Source of the DNA: Trichomonas vaginalis G3
Taxonomy: Eukaryota > Parabasalia > Trichomonadida > Trichomonadidae
DNA: 64,000 nt
Assembly: GCF_026262505.1 (NCBI RefSeq)
Contig: NC_067203.1
Location: forward strand, 13,094,392-13,158,391
Direction: 5' to 3'
Positions 40,685 through 51,469 of the stretch are shown one piece after another. The first letter of the stretch is position 1; each line of letters opens with the position of its first letter. Under the pieces are notes generated by a model that worked only from the letters and a program-made list of their open reading frames with translations, did no database searches and was not told where the DNA came from. A program made the position numbers and the translations under genes.

Positions 40685-40840
40685 GACATAGAAGCAATAA
40701 TTGATGATTTATTAAGAGATTGTCCGAAATCATCATCTAATTTTCATTTAATGGTAGTATTAAGTGGCCACTACATAGATGAATTTAATTCTAAAAGATT
40801 ACTTGAATTATTAGTTGATGGTCTTCGAATGTACTCTTGA
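40685..40840 (+). pseudogene. Possible gene fragment, 51 codons without ATG
   Basis: Between a TGA at 40682 and a TGA at 40838-40840 the frame reads with gene-like composition (DIEAIIDDLLRDCPKSSSNF, then LLELLVDGLRMYS) and no ATG at its start. Family not recognised. It may be a remnant of a helical-repeat protein. The rest of 40318-41129 holds no gene. Confidence 0.25.
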
Positions 40841-41129
40841 CATGCAAGTTTTTTATTTTGAAATAATAATATCTTCATAGCTAATAATAATTATATTGGT
40901 AAGATCATGTACTTAGTTCACCAACCATTCAAGCTCTCGAAAAATAAAGTGAATTGATTTTTTTTATTTGAATATAAAATAAAAAGATTATAATCGGATT
41001 TAAAATTCCATAAAGAGAAATCGTTTGAAATGAATGGAATATTCAAATAAATACGGTTTATATAAAATATTTGATAGAAAGTAAAGTTATTTGAGTTACA
41101 AATTGGTCTGACGATAAATCAATCGAAAT

Positions 41130-44100
41130 ATGCTTACAAAGACATTGCAACTCCCAGAAACAGGTGAATTGGAGACGAGCATTATCCATTTTAATGGATC
41201 AGATAAAGTCCTACGAATCATTGTTCCACTCGGCTCCAATTTTCACTCAAAGGATCTTGAGATTTTAACTGATTATCCAGCTGCAAAGAAAATTATTCCA
41301 ACAAAGCCTTATAATGCCGCTGAGAATCTATCCTATGATCTCGAGTTATCCAAACCAGGCATGTATTTTCTCCAGTTCAAAGTTTCAGATTTAGAATCTG
41401 AAAAGCTCTACATTTTAGTTGATCCAACAATTACGATCAACAATAAGAAGGTTCCAAAGAATGATTTACGAATCCAATCTATCAATTTAGTTGACTACAA
41501 GGACTATTCCAATCTTCTTGAGAAGATTGAAGAAGTTTCAAAGAATGGATATAACATAATCCACTTTGTTACTAATGCAGAGACAGATATTTCTGACTTT
41601 GAAGTCGAACAAACCATACCAGCGTCAAAGAAAGAAAAATCATCCACAAAGACTTTCAAGTTGATCGAAAAACTTCCAGAAATCGAGAAGAAGTATAATA
41701 TTGGATTCATGAACGACATACACCTCAACAAGCTTTCTGATGACATCGATTGGATCCTTTCTCATCCAGAATTAACAATTAACGAGATCTCAGCTCCATG
41801 GATAAAGAAAGCTGTTGAACTTGATGATATCCTTTATGCCATTTCTAGCGACATTGACAGATCTCTCATCCATGATGTCAATGCAACGAAGAATCTTCTT
41901 CTCGGAAAGCTTATGGCAAGCAGCCTCAAGAACCATTATGTCATTGATACAGATAATGTACTTGAGCAATACTCTCTTTACGACATCAAGAAATTACCTA
42001 AAGATTTGAAGCCAAATCTGAAGAAATACGAGGATGCGACATTCAAAGAGAAGGCTGATGCATTCAAAGATAGAAAGGCTGACATTGACTATATTGTTTC
42101 TGTTTTCGGAGAAGCTGATGAAACAACGAATTCTGAACTCATGATCACACTTTCTGAGGTAAACAAACCATATATTGATGCATTTACAGAGATTTGCGAA
42201 GAAATTTGCAAGAATGAAGCAGAATTCCTTCATAGCCATCAAAATGTCACTAAAAGAAGGTTGTTTACACAGAAAGAGATATGTGGGCAGCTTGTTCATG
42301 TCGCATACGATGGATTTGTTCCAGATGTTGCTGATTCCGCATCAAATACAGATGAAACAAAGAACTACTACTTCACAAGAAAGGTTGTATGCAACGAAGG
42401 AGTCATCAAACTCCGCCATGGCCACTCAAATGAGCCAAACCAAGAACTCTACAACCATATGAAAGAAGCTTTCGACAAAGTATCTGGAATTTCTCAAATA
42501 TTGAGACTTGTTGACATCAAATCAGCCAATGAAGCATTCCTAAAGCGCTGCATCGATGAGACAAGATCCGCCAAACCAAATATCTTCATTACTACACAGC
42601 TTGATGCACAAATTGTCGAATCTAAGGGAATTGAGATTCTTACAACATTCAAACTCAACGCAATCCTTAGAGACTGCAGTTTGAACCTCGATGCATATGA
42701 GTTATCACATATAATTTGGCAAGCAGGTGGATGCGACATTGGATCTGTTTCAAAGCTTAGAAATCTTGTCAAAATCAACACACAGATTCCATCTATTTTG
42801 TTTGACAAACTTCCAGGCGATGACTGGAAAGTTGTAAATCCGCTTTCATTGTCAGCCTCCCTTTCAATGGCTTTCTCTCCAATTGGATCATCATACCAGG
42901 CCAGCAAATACGCAGAGATCCGCTCAACACTCAACAACCTCCACACAGAACTCTCCCATCTCTCATGCGAAACAGATTATCACGCATATGGAGGAATTCT
43001 TTCAATCCACAGAATGAACTCCGACAGTGGTGAAGGTGTCTGGATGCTCACAAGATTTAAATACTCAGATGATACACCTCAGAAGATCCAAATTCCAGCA
43101 GAAAAAGTAACACTCAGATTTGAAGCTCTTATCTCAGATAAAGTCCACTTCAACACTAAAATTGCTGATTTCGTTCAAATCGCTGAGCAAAGAATTGATG
43201 TTGAAAAATTACCACTTGGAGCTGTTATTGTTTACGACACTGAATATGGCGAACAGACTAAACAAGTAATACAGAAACTCAACAACGGAACAACTGAAGC
43301 AGCAATTGATCAGCAACTCCAGGATCTCTCACTCACAGACCTCAATGGATTGATGTTCAAAGGCGAAACTGAAGATGGAGGATACAACATTGAAGGAATC
43401 AACATCTCAGGAATTGATGGAATATTACGTGTATACCATGAAAATGAAGCAGCCATCTCAAAGCACTTGAAGAGTGGTGACTGGCTTTTGGATTACACTG
43501 CACAGAGACTTTTCAGATCACAAAATTTGATTTCATTGTCTCAGTTCCTCAGAACAGAACTTATTCCATATAAGAAATTCCAGCCTCGCAGTATTTTGCC
43601 AAAATATTTCTACAAACTCATGGAAATCATCAACAACTTATTCACAAAGACTCTTTCATTCAAGTTAACACCATTTGCTACACAACAAGATGAGTTCATC
43701 CAACAGCTCACAAGATATTCAATCTCTTTGTACGGAACAAGTGGCGAAAGAAGATTCCTCGCAAACAGACTTCCAGAACAATGTCTCTTTGGCACTAAGA
43801 TTCTCCTGAAGGAAGTATTAGTTGCAATCAGAGGCAATCTCATTGTTACAGGAAGATATGAAGATGCAAGAAGAGAGTTATCTCTTTTGGCTCAAAAGTC
43901 ACTTGACTCAGGTAACGCTGCTATTGCTCTCTTGTATCCACAAGCACTTCAGGACTACTTCCTTCTTGCTCCAAACGGCAGAGACATTCTCACTGAGAAA
44001 TTACCAAATGGAAGGACATTCCTCTACTACGTCTTCCAGATCATTGAGAGATACGGTGCCATTGAAACAATCAAGAGCACTGCACTCCTCGCATCTGTCC

Positions 44101-44579
44101 TTCGCTGGCTCGACTACTGCCAATCCCACAATATCATCACTGAGAAAACAGTCTGCAACAAGACATTCATCGAATGGCACAACGAAATTGAGAAATCCTT
44201 TGATGCAAAGTACTACTCCGAGGAAAGAAAATACGATGGAGTCATTGTGGATGTTCTTCTTTCTATGGTTGTTGCTCCAGAGATATTTGACTCTGTTCAT
44301 GCTGTTGATTACATCAGAAATGTCAGCCAGAAGATTCCAAAGTTGAACGAGAACATCATCCCTGCAACTGTTGCATTCTTGATCAGAGCTTCTGCAACAA
44401 TGAAGAGAAGACTCAGCGGTGAGGATATCAAAGCGATCGGACTCGCAAAAGTTGTTATCAACCATCTTAGGATCTACGGAATCTCAGCTCACGCAGTCGG
44501 ATCATTGCTTGACGCTTTCTACGACTATCAGAAACTCAAGGATGAGGAATTCATCGATTGGAGCCAATACCTTGACTAA
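41130..44579 (+). CDS. Glycogen debranching enzyme homologue lacking catalytic residues (pseudoenzyme)
   Basis: A 1149-residue protein collinear with eukaryotic glycogen debranching enzyme (AGL, about 1530 residues). Shared landmarks: VDPTITI near 100, GYNIIHFVT, the DDIDWILSHPE to DDILYAIS region, VVCNEGVIKLRHGHSNEP, KSGDWLLDYTAQRLF and IRGNLIVTGRYEDARREL. The active sites are missing. In the glucanotransferase half AGL has G-V-RLDNCHS; here it is ILRLVDIKS (about 457-465), so the nucleophile Asp is Val. AGL VVAELF, with the acid Glu, is ITTQLD (about 487-492). In the glucosidase half the WGRDTF block is replaced by FGTKILLKEV (about 886-895). Much of the last domain is deleted. The frame is intact over 3.4 kb, which argues for selection, perhaps as a glycogen-binding or regulatory partner of an active debranching enzyme. 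Confidence 0.8.
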   Translation: MLTKTLQLPETGELETSIIHFNGSDKVLRIIVPLGSNFHSKDLEILTDYPAAKKIIPTKPYNAAENLSYDLELSKPGMYFLQFKVSDLESEKLYILVDPTITINNKKVPKNDLRIQSINLVDYKDYSNLLEKIEEVSKNGYNIIHFVTNAETDISDFEVEQTIPASKKEKSSTKTFKLIEKLPEIEKKYNIGFMNDIHLNKLSDDIDWILSHPELTINEISAPWIKKAVELDDILYAISSDIDRSLIHDVNATKNLLLGKLMASSLKNHYVIDTDNVLEQYSLYDIKKLPKDLKPNLKKYEDATFKEKADAFKDRKADIDYIVSVFGEADETTNSELMITLSEVNKPYIDAFTEICEEICKNEAEFLHSHQNVTKRRLFTQKEICGQLVHVAYDGFVPDVADSASNTDETKNYYFTRKVVCNEGVIKLRHGHSNEPNQELYNHMKEAFDKVSGISQILRLVDIKSANEAFLKRCIDETRSAKPNIFITTQLDAQIVESKGIEILTTFKLNAILRDCSLNLDAYELSHIIWQAGGCDIGSVSKLRNLVKINTQIPSILFDKLPGDDWKVVNPLSLSASLSMAFSPIGSSYQASKYAEIRSTLNNLHTELSHLSCETDYHAYGGILSIHRMNSDSGEGVWMLTRFKYSDDTPQKIQIPAEKVTLRFEALISDKVHFNTKIADFVQIAEQRIDVEKLPLGAVIVYDTEYGEQTKQVIQKLNNGTTEAAIDQQLQDLSLTDLNGLMFKGETEDGGYNIEGINISGIDGILRVYHENEAAISKHLKSGDWLLDYTAQRLFRSQNLISLSQFLRTELIPYKKFQPRSILPKYFYKLMEIINNLFTKTLSFKLTPFATQQDEFIQQLTRYSISLYGTSGERRFLANRLPEQCLFGTKILLKEVLVAIRGNLIVTGRYEDARRELSLLAQKSLDSGNAAIALLYPQALQDYFLLAPNGRDILTEKLPNGRTFLYYVFQIIERYGAIETIKSTALLASVLRWLDYCQSHNIITEKTVCNKTFIEWHNEIEKSFDAKYYSEERKYDGVIVDVLLSMVVAPEIFDSVHAVDYIRNVSQKIPKLNENIIPATVAFLIRASATMKRRLSGEDIKAIGLAKVVINHLRIYGISAHAVGSLLDAFYDYQKLKDEEFIDWSQYLD

Positions 44580-44670
44580 TATTTTTATAATTTTTTTTAA
44601 TTTGAATTTTTTTGATAAAAATATAAAACTTTTAACTTTAAATTCAATAATTTATTTATCAACATGTATA

Positions 44671-45408
44671 TTAAAATTCAATTATTTGTTTATCAACGGC
44701 CATGAAGGCATTTGGAAATTCTTTCTTAATAAATTCTATATTTTCTTCCTTTCCACCCTTTGGTCGGTGGTGAATTGTATAAGCCTTCTTTGGATTTGTA
44801 GCTTTACAAATAGAAACAAATTGTTCGGGGCAAGTATGGCCCATTTCAACAGCCTGCTGAACATCACCTGCTGTTGCATAGCATTCATGTAAAAGAAGGT
44901 CTAAGTTATGAAGATGTGGAGTATAATCTTTTTCTGGTATAAATGTTGTATCTGTAACATATGCCATTGACCTTTTCGGTGTGTCTAATCTATATCCAAA
45001 GTTTGGAGAGGTGTGATTGAGCTCAAAAGCTGTAATAGTAACACCATTTTGAAGTTGAATTGGTTTTCCGGCTTCAACTTCTTCCAACTCAAATGGCATC
45101 GTATGGCCACCTGCAAATGGCTGATTAAATAATAGAGGAATAGCCTCAATAATTTCTTTTCGTGCATGAACGATAATTTTTGTGCATTTATCATTATAAA
45201 GATAATTAACAACACGAAGCCCTTCTGTGTGATCTAAGTGTGCATGACTCAAAAAGATATGAATAGTTTCAGTTTCAACATATTGAGGAGCTCTGTGTAT
45301 ACCGTTTCCAGAATCAAAAATTATGCCCAATTCTGGTATCATATATGATGGAGTATGTGTGTCATCGGTTGTATAATATCCACCGCTTCCAAGAACTATC
45401 AACTTCAT
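44671..45408 (-). CDS. Metallo-beta-lactamase-fold hydrolase (RNase Z-like)
   Basis: A 245-residue protein with the metal site of the superfamily: SHAHLDH (54-60), a later His in FELNHTSPNFGYRL, Asp in AYVTDTTF, His in EMGHTCPEQ and HHRP near the end. The start MKLIVLGSGG and the FDSGNG turn are typical of short RNase Z-like or phosphodiesterase-like members. The exosite arm of true tRNase Z is not evident, so the substrate could be a nucleotide diester or another ester. There is no signal or membrane segment. It is convergent with the debranching-like gene with 91 bases between stops. The family is common in bacteria and transfer is possible. Confidence 0.8.
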   Translation of the reverse strand: MKLIVLGSGGYYTTDDTHTPSYMIPELGIIFDSGNGIHRAPQYVETETIHIFLSHAHLDHTEGLRVVNYLYNDKCTKIIVHARKEIIEAIPLLFNQPFAGGHTMPFELEEVEAGKPIQLQNGVTITAFELNHTSPNFGYRLDTPKRSMAYVTDTTFIPEKDYTPHLHNLDLLLHECYATAGDVQQAVEMGHTCPEQFVSICKATNPKKAYTIHHRPKGGKEENIEFIKKEFPNAFMAVDKQIIEF

Positions 45409-46510
45409 AATTATTTTTTTTTTGAAAATCTACGATCATATCGACAATCTTCATTTTGATATAAGTCATACAATTAATTATAAGGTCGCCAAAAAAAGTG
45501 CGGAAATTAAAAACTGCAGTTTGAGTACTTTCTGAGAGTCTGTTTGTCAGAAAGTATACATTTGTAAACTTTCTGACACTAAAATTTTTTTGGTCCTTTC
45601 AAAGTTTTTGACAATGTCAAAAAGTATACATCGGGGCTCTCAATTTTCCTCTCAAACGGCGGTTTTTTAAAAACGCTCATTTTTTCATCGACCTTATGAG
45701 ATACTTAATTATCCTTTACTGATGAACTTTATCTTCTCTCCACGCAAAATATAGCTTATTTTGTCGTTCCTAAGTAAATTATTTAAGTTGGATCGGATAC
45801 AGACAATAGGATTGAATATAAATATGCAATTTTCTTAAAATTAATACAAGTACCTCAGATGAGGAACAAAGTCAACAATCAGATGTTGATTAGTCAAAAT
45901 AACATACGTATCAATCATCCACTACTTAGAAACATTTTAACTTACATTTAAACAATTGAATTTCTCCAATTCTTTCTTATTCATTGCTTTGTGTGATAAT
46001 TTCTTGCAATATCACACTTCCATACATATTGTATTTCCTATTAAATCCTAATTATATCAAAAAATGTGCATTTTTACCATTTTTTTATTCTCATATGCTC
46101 GAAATTTTTCAATTTCCTCATATTCTATAAATCTACAACTATTCATATTCTCACATAGATAAATTTTATAACTTCACTGTTCTTAAGAAAGAAAATTTGA
46201 TTTTGTGCCAAATAATTTGATTATGATTTCGCATCTTTTCTCAACATTAGGGTTTGATGAGGTAGACATCATTTATAATTTTTTCTCGAATTTTTGGTAT
46301 GCGAATCATGAATTGATTCATAGGTTCTATCGGTTGTAGTGAGAAAAAAGGGAAAAAAATGGAAAAGTAGGACGACGATTATAACAACTCTTTATGTTCA
46401 TCAAAAATCATCAAAAATTATCTTTTCACAGAACGTCACTAGGAAATAAGAGGACGAAATATAGGGGTATTTACGTAGCATTGTCAGTCACTTTTATTGC
46501 CTAACTGTCC
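45409..46510. other. Intergenic, about 1.1 kb, small hairpins
   Basis: No gene. GTCAGAAAGTATACATTTG pairs with AAACTTTCTGAC to give a hairpin at 45546-45577, and AAAGTATACAT recurs near 45620 after TTTTTGACAATGTCAAAAA. AAAAAAAGTGCGGAAATT at 45493 resembles the repeats at 46511-46690. AGTCACTTTTATTG occurs near 46486. Confidence 0.5.
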
Positions 46511-46690
46511 AAAAAAAATAGTCGCAATTAAAAATTATCAAACATACGATTATTTTTGATTCAAATGTTGTTCGATTAAAAATAATCATTAGCATTTTTA
46601 ACAGGCTTCACTCACTCTCACACACACAAAAAAAAAGTAGTCGCAGTTAAAAATTTTCCGCAAAAAAAAGTAGTCGCAACTAAAAATTTT
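46511..46690 (+). promoter_or_regulatory. Three direct repeats before the ankyrin gene
   Basis: An A-run followed by AGTCGCARTTAAAAATT (one copy with AACTAAAA) occurs at 46511-46538, 46628-46657 and 46662-46690; the last copy ends one base before the ATG at 46692. Between the first two copies lies a hairpin (GATTATTTTT pairing with AAAAATAATC, about 46549-46589). The arrangement suggests upstream control elements or a spreading micro-repeat; the CAGTTA core of the second copy resembles a Myb-type site, by inference only. Confidence 0.5.
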
Positions 46691-46691
46691 G

Positions 46692-49600
46692 ATGATATCA
46701 GGCCATACCGTATCGCCAACTCATAACAATGAATTGATGAGCACTTATAAAGATTATTGTGATGCATTCGATTCATTATTTCAGCTTAAAACAAAAGACG
46801 AAAAAGAATTATCTGAAATTTATCAAGATATCAAAAATTTAATCAATTCATATAAGTACCCTCCAAATAAGATTCTTTCCGATATATCACGAATTGCAAA
46901 AATTAATAACCGCTACATGAAGTCGTATTTATACATTGTCAAACGAATCTTTGAGGAATATCATCCAAAAGAGATTAAACGCGTTGATCCTGGTTTTGAT
47001 TACCTTTTATATAAAGAATATGGAATAGTGCTTGAAGAAAACAACAGAAGAAAATTCGAGAAATTTGAATCTAAAAATTATTCATCGGATATTCATAAAG
47101 AGAATACAATTTACAGGGCAATCATGGATGATGACAAAGTGTTATTAATTTCCATCATCGAAAAAGGCGAATTTGATGAACATCAAAAATTAAAATCTTC
47201 ATTTTATCCACCATCAATAGATCAATATTCATATCTTGAACTATGCTGTTATTATGGATCTGTTGATTGTTTTAAGTTCTTCATCACAAAATTCCATTCT
47301 GAAATAACCAAAGAATGTCTCTATTTATCATTTTTAGGTGGAAATCAGGAGATTATGAATGAGTGCTTGAAATATCAAAAACCAGATGAAAAATGCATGG
47401 AGTATGCAATTACTTCACATAACATTGATTTTGTTTCATTTTTGATGAATGAACATAAAATTAAAATTAACTTAGGGCGCTGTTGTACACAAATTAATCT
47501 TCGTGTTTTCTTAATTCACTTAGATCAAACTAATGATATTGATTCATGCTTTGCATATTCATTTGATTTTATTCTTCCGTCCCTTGTTGAATATTTTATT
47601 TCACATGGTGCAAATGCTAATGCTAAAACTAATTCCGGTATAACTCCACTTCATCAAGCAGCATATTACAACAGCAAAGAAACAGCAGAAATTCTTATTT
47701 CACATGGTGCAAATATTAATGCTAAAGATAAAGATGGACAAACTCCACTTCATGAAGCAGCACTCAAAAACAGTAAGGAAACAGCAGAAATTCTTATTTC
47801 ACATGGTGCAAATATTAATGCTAAAGATAAAGATGGACAAACTCCACTTCATATAACAGCACTCAAAAACAGTAAGGAAACAGCAGAAATTCTTATTTCA
47901 CATGGTGCAAATGTAAATGCTAAAGATGAAGATAACGAAACTCCACTTCAAAATGCAGCATATTCCAACAGCAAGGAAACAGCAGAAATTCTTATTTCAC
48001 ATGGTGCAAATATTAATGCTAAAGATAAAGATAATGGAACTCCACTTCATAATGCAGCATATTCCAACAGCAAAGAAACAGCAGAAATTCTTATTTCACA
48101 TGGTGCAAATGTAAATGCTAAAGATGAAGATAACGAAACTCCACTTCATAAAGCAGCATATTCCAACAGCAAGGAAACAGCAGAAATTCTTATTTCACAT
48201 GGTGCAAATGTAAATGCTAAAGATGAAGATAACGAAACTCCACTTCATAAAGCAGCATATTCCAACAGCAAGAAACAGCAGAAATTCTTATTTCACATGG
48301 TGCAAATGTAAATGCTAAAGATAAGATGGACAAACTCCACTTCATAAACAGCATTTCAAAAAACAGAAAACAGCAGAAATTCTTATTTCACATGGTGCAA
48401 ATATTAATGCTAAAGATAAAGATGGACAAACTCCACTTCATATAACAGCACTCAAAAACAGTAAGGAAACAGCAGAAATTCTTATTTCACATGGTGCAAA
48501 TATAATGCTAAAGATAAAGATAACAAACTCCACTTCATATAAGCAGCATCAAAAACAGTAAGGAAACAGCAGAAATTCTTATTTCACATGGTGCAAATGT
48601 AAATGCTAAAGATGAAGATAACGAAACTCCACTTCATAAAGCAGCATATTCCAACAGCAAGGAAACAGCAGAATTTCTTATTTCACATGGTGCAAATGTA
48701 AATGCTAAAGATAAAGATAATGGAACTCCACTTCATAATGCAGCATATTCCAACAGCAAAGAAACAGCAGAAATTCTTATTTCACATGGTGCAAATGTAA
48801 ATGCTAAAGATGAAGATAACGAAACTCCACTTCATAAAGCAGCATATTCCAACAGCAAGGAAACAGCAGAAATTCTTATTTCACATGGTGCAAATGTAAA
48901 TGCTAAAGATGAAGATAACGAAACTCCACTTCAAAATGCAGCATATTCCAACAGCAAAGAAACAGCAGAAATTCTTATTTCACATGGTGCAAATATTAAT
49001 GCTAAAGATAAAGATGGACAAACTCCACTTCATAAAGCAGCACTCAAAAACAGTAAGGAAACAGCAGAAATTCTTATTTCACATGGTGCAAATATTAATG
49101 CTAAAGATAAGATACAAACTCCACTTCATAATGCAGCATCAAAAACAGTAAGGAAACAGCTGAAATTCTTATTTCACATGGTGCAAATATTAATGCTAAA
49201 GATAAAGATGGACAAACTCCACTTCATAAAGCAGCACTCAAAAACAGTAAGGAAACAGCAGAAATTCTTATTTCACATGGTGCAAAATGTAATGCTAAAG
49301 ATGAAGATAACGAAACTCCACTTCATAAAGCAGCATATTCCAACAGCAAGGAAACAGCAGAATTTCTTATTTCACATGGTGCAAATGTAAATGCTAAAGA
49401 TAAAGATAATGGAACTCCACTTCATAATGCAGCATATTCCAACAGCAAAGAAACAGCAGAAATTCTTATTTCACATGGTGCAAATATTAATGCTAAAGAT
49501 AAAGATGGACAAACTCCACTTCATATAACAGCACTCAAAAAAAGTAAGGAAACAGCAGAAATTCTTATTTCACATGGTGCAAATGTAAATGCTAAAGATG

Positions 49601-50799
49601 AAGATAACCAAACTCCACTTCATAATGCAGCATATTCCAACAGCAAAGAAACAGCTGAAATTCTTATTTCACATGGTGCAAATATTAATGCTAAAGATAA
49701 AGATGGACAAACTCCACTTCATATAACAGCACTCAAAAACAGTAAGGAAACAGCAGAAATTCTTATTTCACATGGTGCAAATGTAAATGCTAAAGATGAA
49801 GATAACGAAACTCCACTTCAAAATGCAGCATATTCCAACAGCAAAGAAACAGCAGAAATTCTTATTTCACATGGTGCAAATATTAATGCTAAAGATAAAG
49901 ATGGACAAACTCCACTTCATATAACAGCACTCAAAAACAGTAAGGAAACAGCAGAAATTCTTATTTCACATGGTGCAAATATTAATGCTAAAGATAAAGA
50001 TGGACAAACTCCACTTCATATAACAGCACTCAAAAACAGTAAGGAAACAGCAGAAATTCTTATTTCACATGGTGCAAATGTAAATGCTAAAGATGAAGAT
50101 AACGAAACTCCACTTCAAAATGCAGCATATTCCAACAGCAAAGAAACAGCAGAAATTCTTATTTCACATGGTGCAAATATTAATGCTAAAGATAAAGATG
50201 GACAAACTCCACTTCATATAACAGCACTCAAAAACAGTAAGGAAACAGCAGAAATTCTTATTTCACATGGTGCAAATATTAATGCTAAAGATAAAGATGG
50301 ACAAACTCCACTTCATATAACAGCACTCAAAAACAGTAAGGAAACAGCAGAAATTCTTATTTCACATGGTGCAAATGTAAATGCTAAAGATGAAGATAAC
50401 GAAACTCCACTTCATAAAGCAGCATATTCCAACAGCAAGGAAACAGCAAAAGTTCTTATTTCACATGGTGCAGATATCAATGCTAAAGATCAAGATGACG
50501 AAACTCCACTTCATCATGCAGCACTCAATAAAAGCAAAGAAACAGCAAAAGTTCTTATTTCACATGGTGCAGATATCAATGCTAAAGGTAAATATGGAAA
50601 AGCATCACACCAATTTGTTCTTTTCTGTCAAGGCAGTAATGATGATCATATTGATAATGATAGTGATAATGATGACAGTAATGATGATCATAGTGATGAA
50701 GATGACAGTAACGATGATCATAGTGATGAAGATGACAGTAACGATGATCATAGTGATAGTGATGATGATAGTGATAGTGATAATGATGACAGTAATTAA
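46692..50799 (+). CDS. DUF3447-ankyrin protein with about 30 near-identical repeats and acidic tail; frame broken in the array
   Basis: I start at ATG 46692 (MISGHTVSPTHNNELMSTYK); the open frame has a TTG one codon earlier. Residues 1-300 hold the helical N-terminus and DUF3447 blocks (LELCCYYGSVDCFKFFITKF, SFLGGNQEIMNECLKYQKPD, CMEYAITSHNIDFVSF), like the gene at 1-2387. Ankyrin repeats of 33 residues follow (SKETAEILISHGANINAKDK, TPLHEAA). The first frame stops at 48311 after a base loss near 48270. More single-base losses lie near 48325-48370, 48505-48550, 49110-49145 and 49287; after 49300 the repeats are again regular and end in an acidic tail (DDSNDDHSDEDD) with stop at 50799. Breaks within almost identical units may be consensus error in a hard-to-assemble array. 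Function unknown. Confidence 0.8.
47623..50590 (+). repeat. 99-base ankyrin repeat array with higher-order 297-base period
   Basis: About 30 units of 99 bases. Two main types occur: one encoding NAKDKDGQTPLHITALKNSK and one encoding NAKDEDNETPL-NAAYSNSK. In the last part the order is type 2, type 1, type 1, with type 2 units at about 49776, 50073 and 50370, giving a 297-base period with nearly identical copies. Such uniformity at third codon positions shows recent amplification or gene conversion. Confidence 0.85.
50639..50797 (+). repeat. Acidic-tail minisatellite
   Basis: Short repeats of GATGATCATAGTGATGAAGA and GACAGTAA(C/T) with about 30-base period encode the Asp/Ser/Asn-rich tail of the ankyrin protein. 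The opposite strand shows an open Ile/Thr/Met-rich frame that is a by-product. Confidence 0.75.
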
Positions 50800-51469
50800 A
50801 AAATATGGTGCTACATAATAATGAAACATTCCATTTTGTAAAATAAAGTTAAATGATTCATGTTCAAACAATAATTATGCATTATCATTAGATTTTTTTG
50901 AAATAATAGGCAAGCATATCACCCTAAATAATACTAAATTTCATGCGTTAATATCCCCTGAAAAGTCATTGACCGCCTCTCAATCTAGATTTTGTGAGTA
51001 AAAAAAAGGCATATTAAATATGATACGTTCTTAATATGCCGAGGGGCATTTTTACTTTGCTCTTCCGCATGATAATGTTCACAAATTTGGATAATGGGAG
51101 GTATTTTTTGTGAGTGCCTAATGTCACTTTTCGTGCCTTTCTTTTTATAATTGCTTATGATATCTCATATGATTAGAAACAAAAATAACCGCTTAAAATC
51201 GAATTTTGAACCTGATTTGATTTTGAAATTATTTGATCATGGAATTTTCGGAGATTTAAATGGATCAATCCACAGTATAATATAACACAAATTGATACAT
51301 GCTATTAGTTTAAAAATAATTAAAAATTTCAATCGTAAATGATGAAAATTATGTCACAAAAATATGAAATTTAGATAGCTAACTTGATTAATATTAAAGA
51401 CGGCGAAAAATATTTTTATATATGCTGAAAATTTATTGAAATGGAAAAACAAAAATATAAAAATATAAG
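50800..51469. other. Intergenic, convergent 3' ends
   Basis: AT-rich, no gene. GCATATTAAATATGATACG with TTAATATGC forms a small hairpin near 51008-51041, and AATGTCACTTTTCG occurs near 51119. Confidence 0.45.

Noticed and set aside
47623-50590. Regular repeats as a possible CRISPR-like array
   Set aside because: The 99-base period encodes 33-residue ankyrin units without spacers; the genome is eukaryotic.
50605-50871. Ile/Thr/Met-rich minus-strand frame
   Set aside because: Antisense of the Asp/Ser-coding minisatellite tail.
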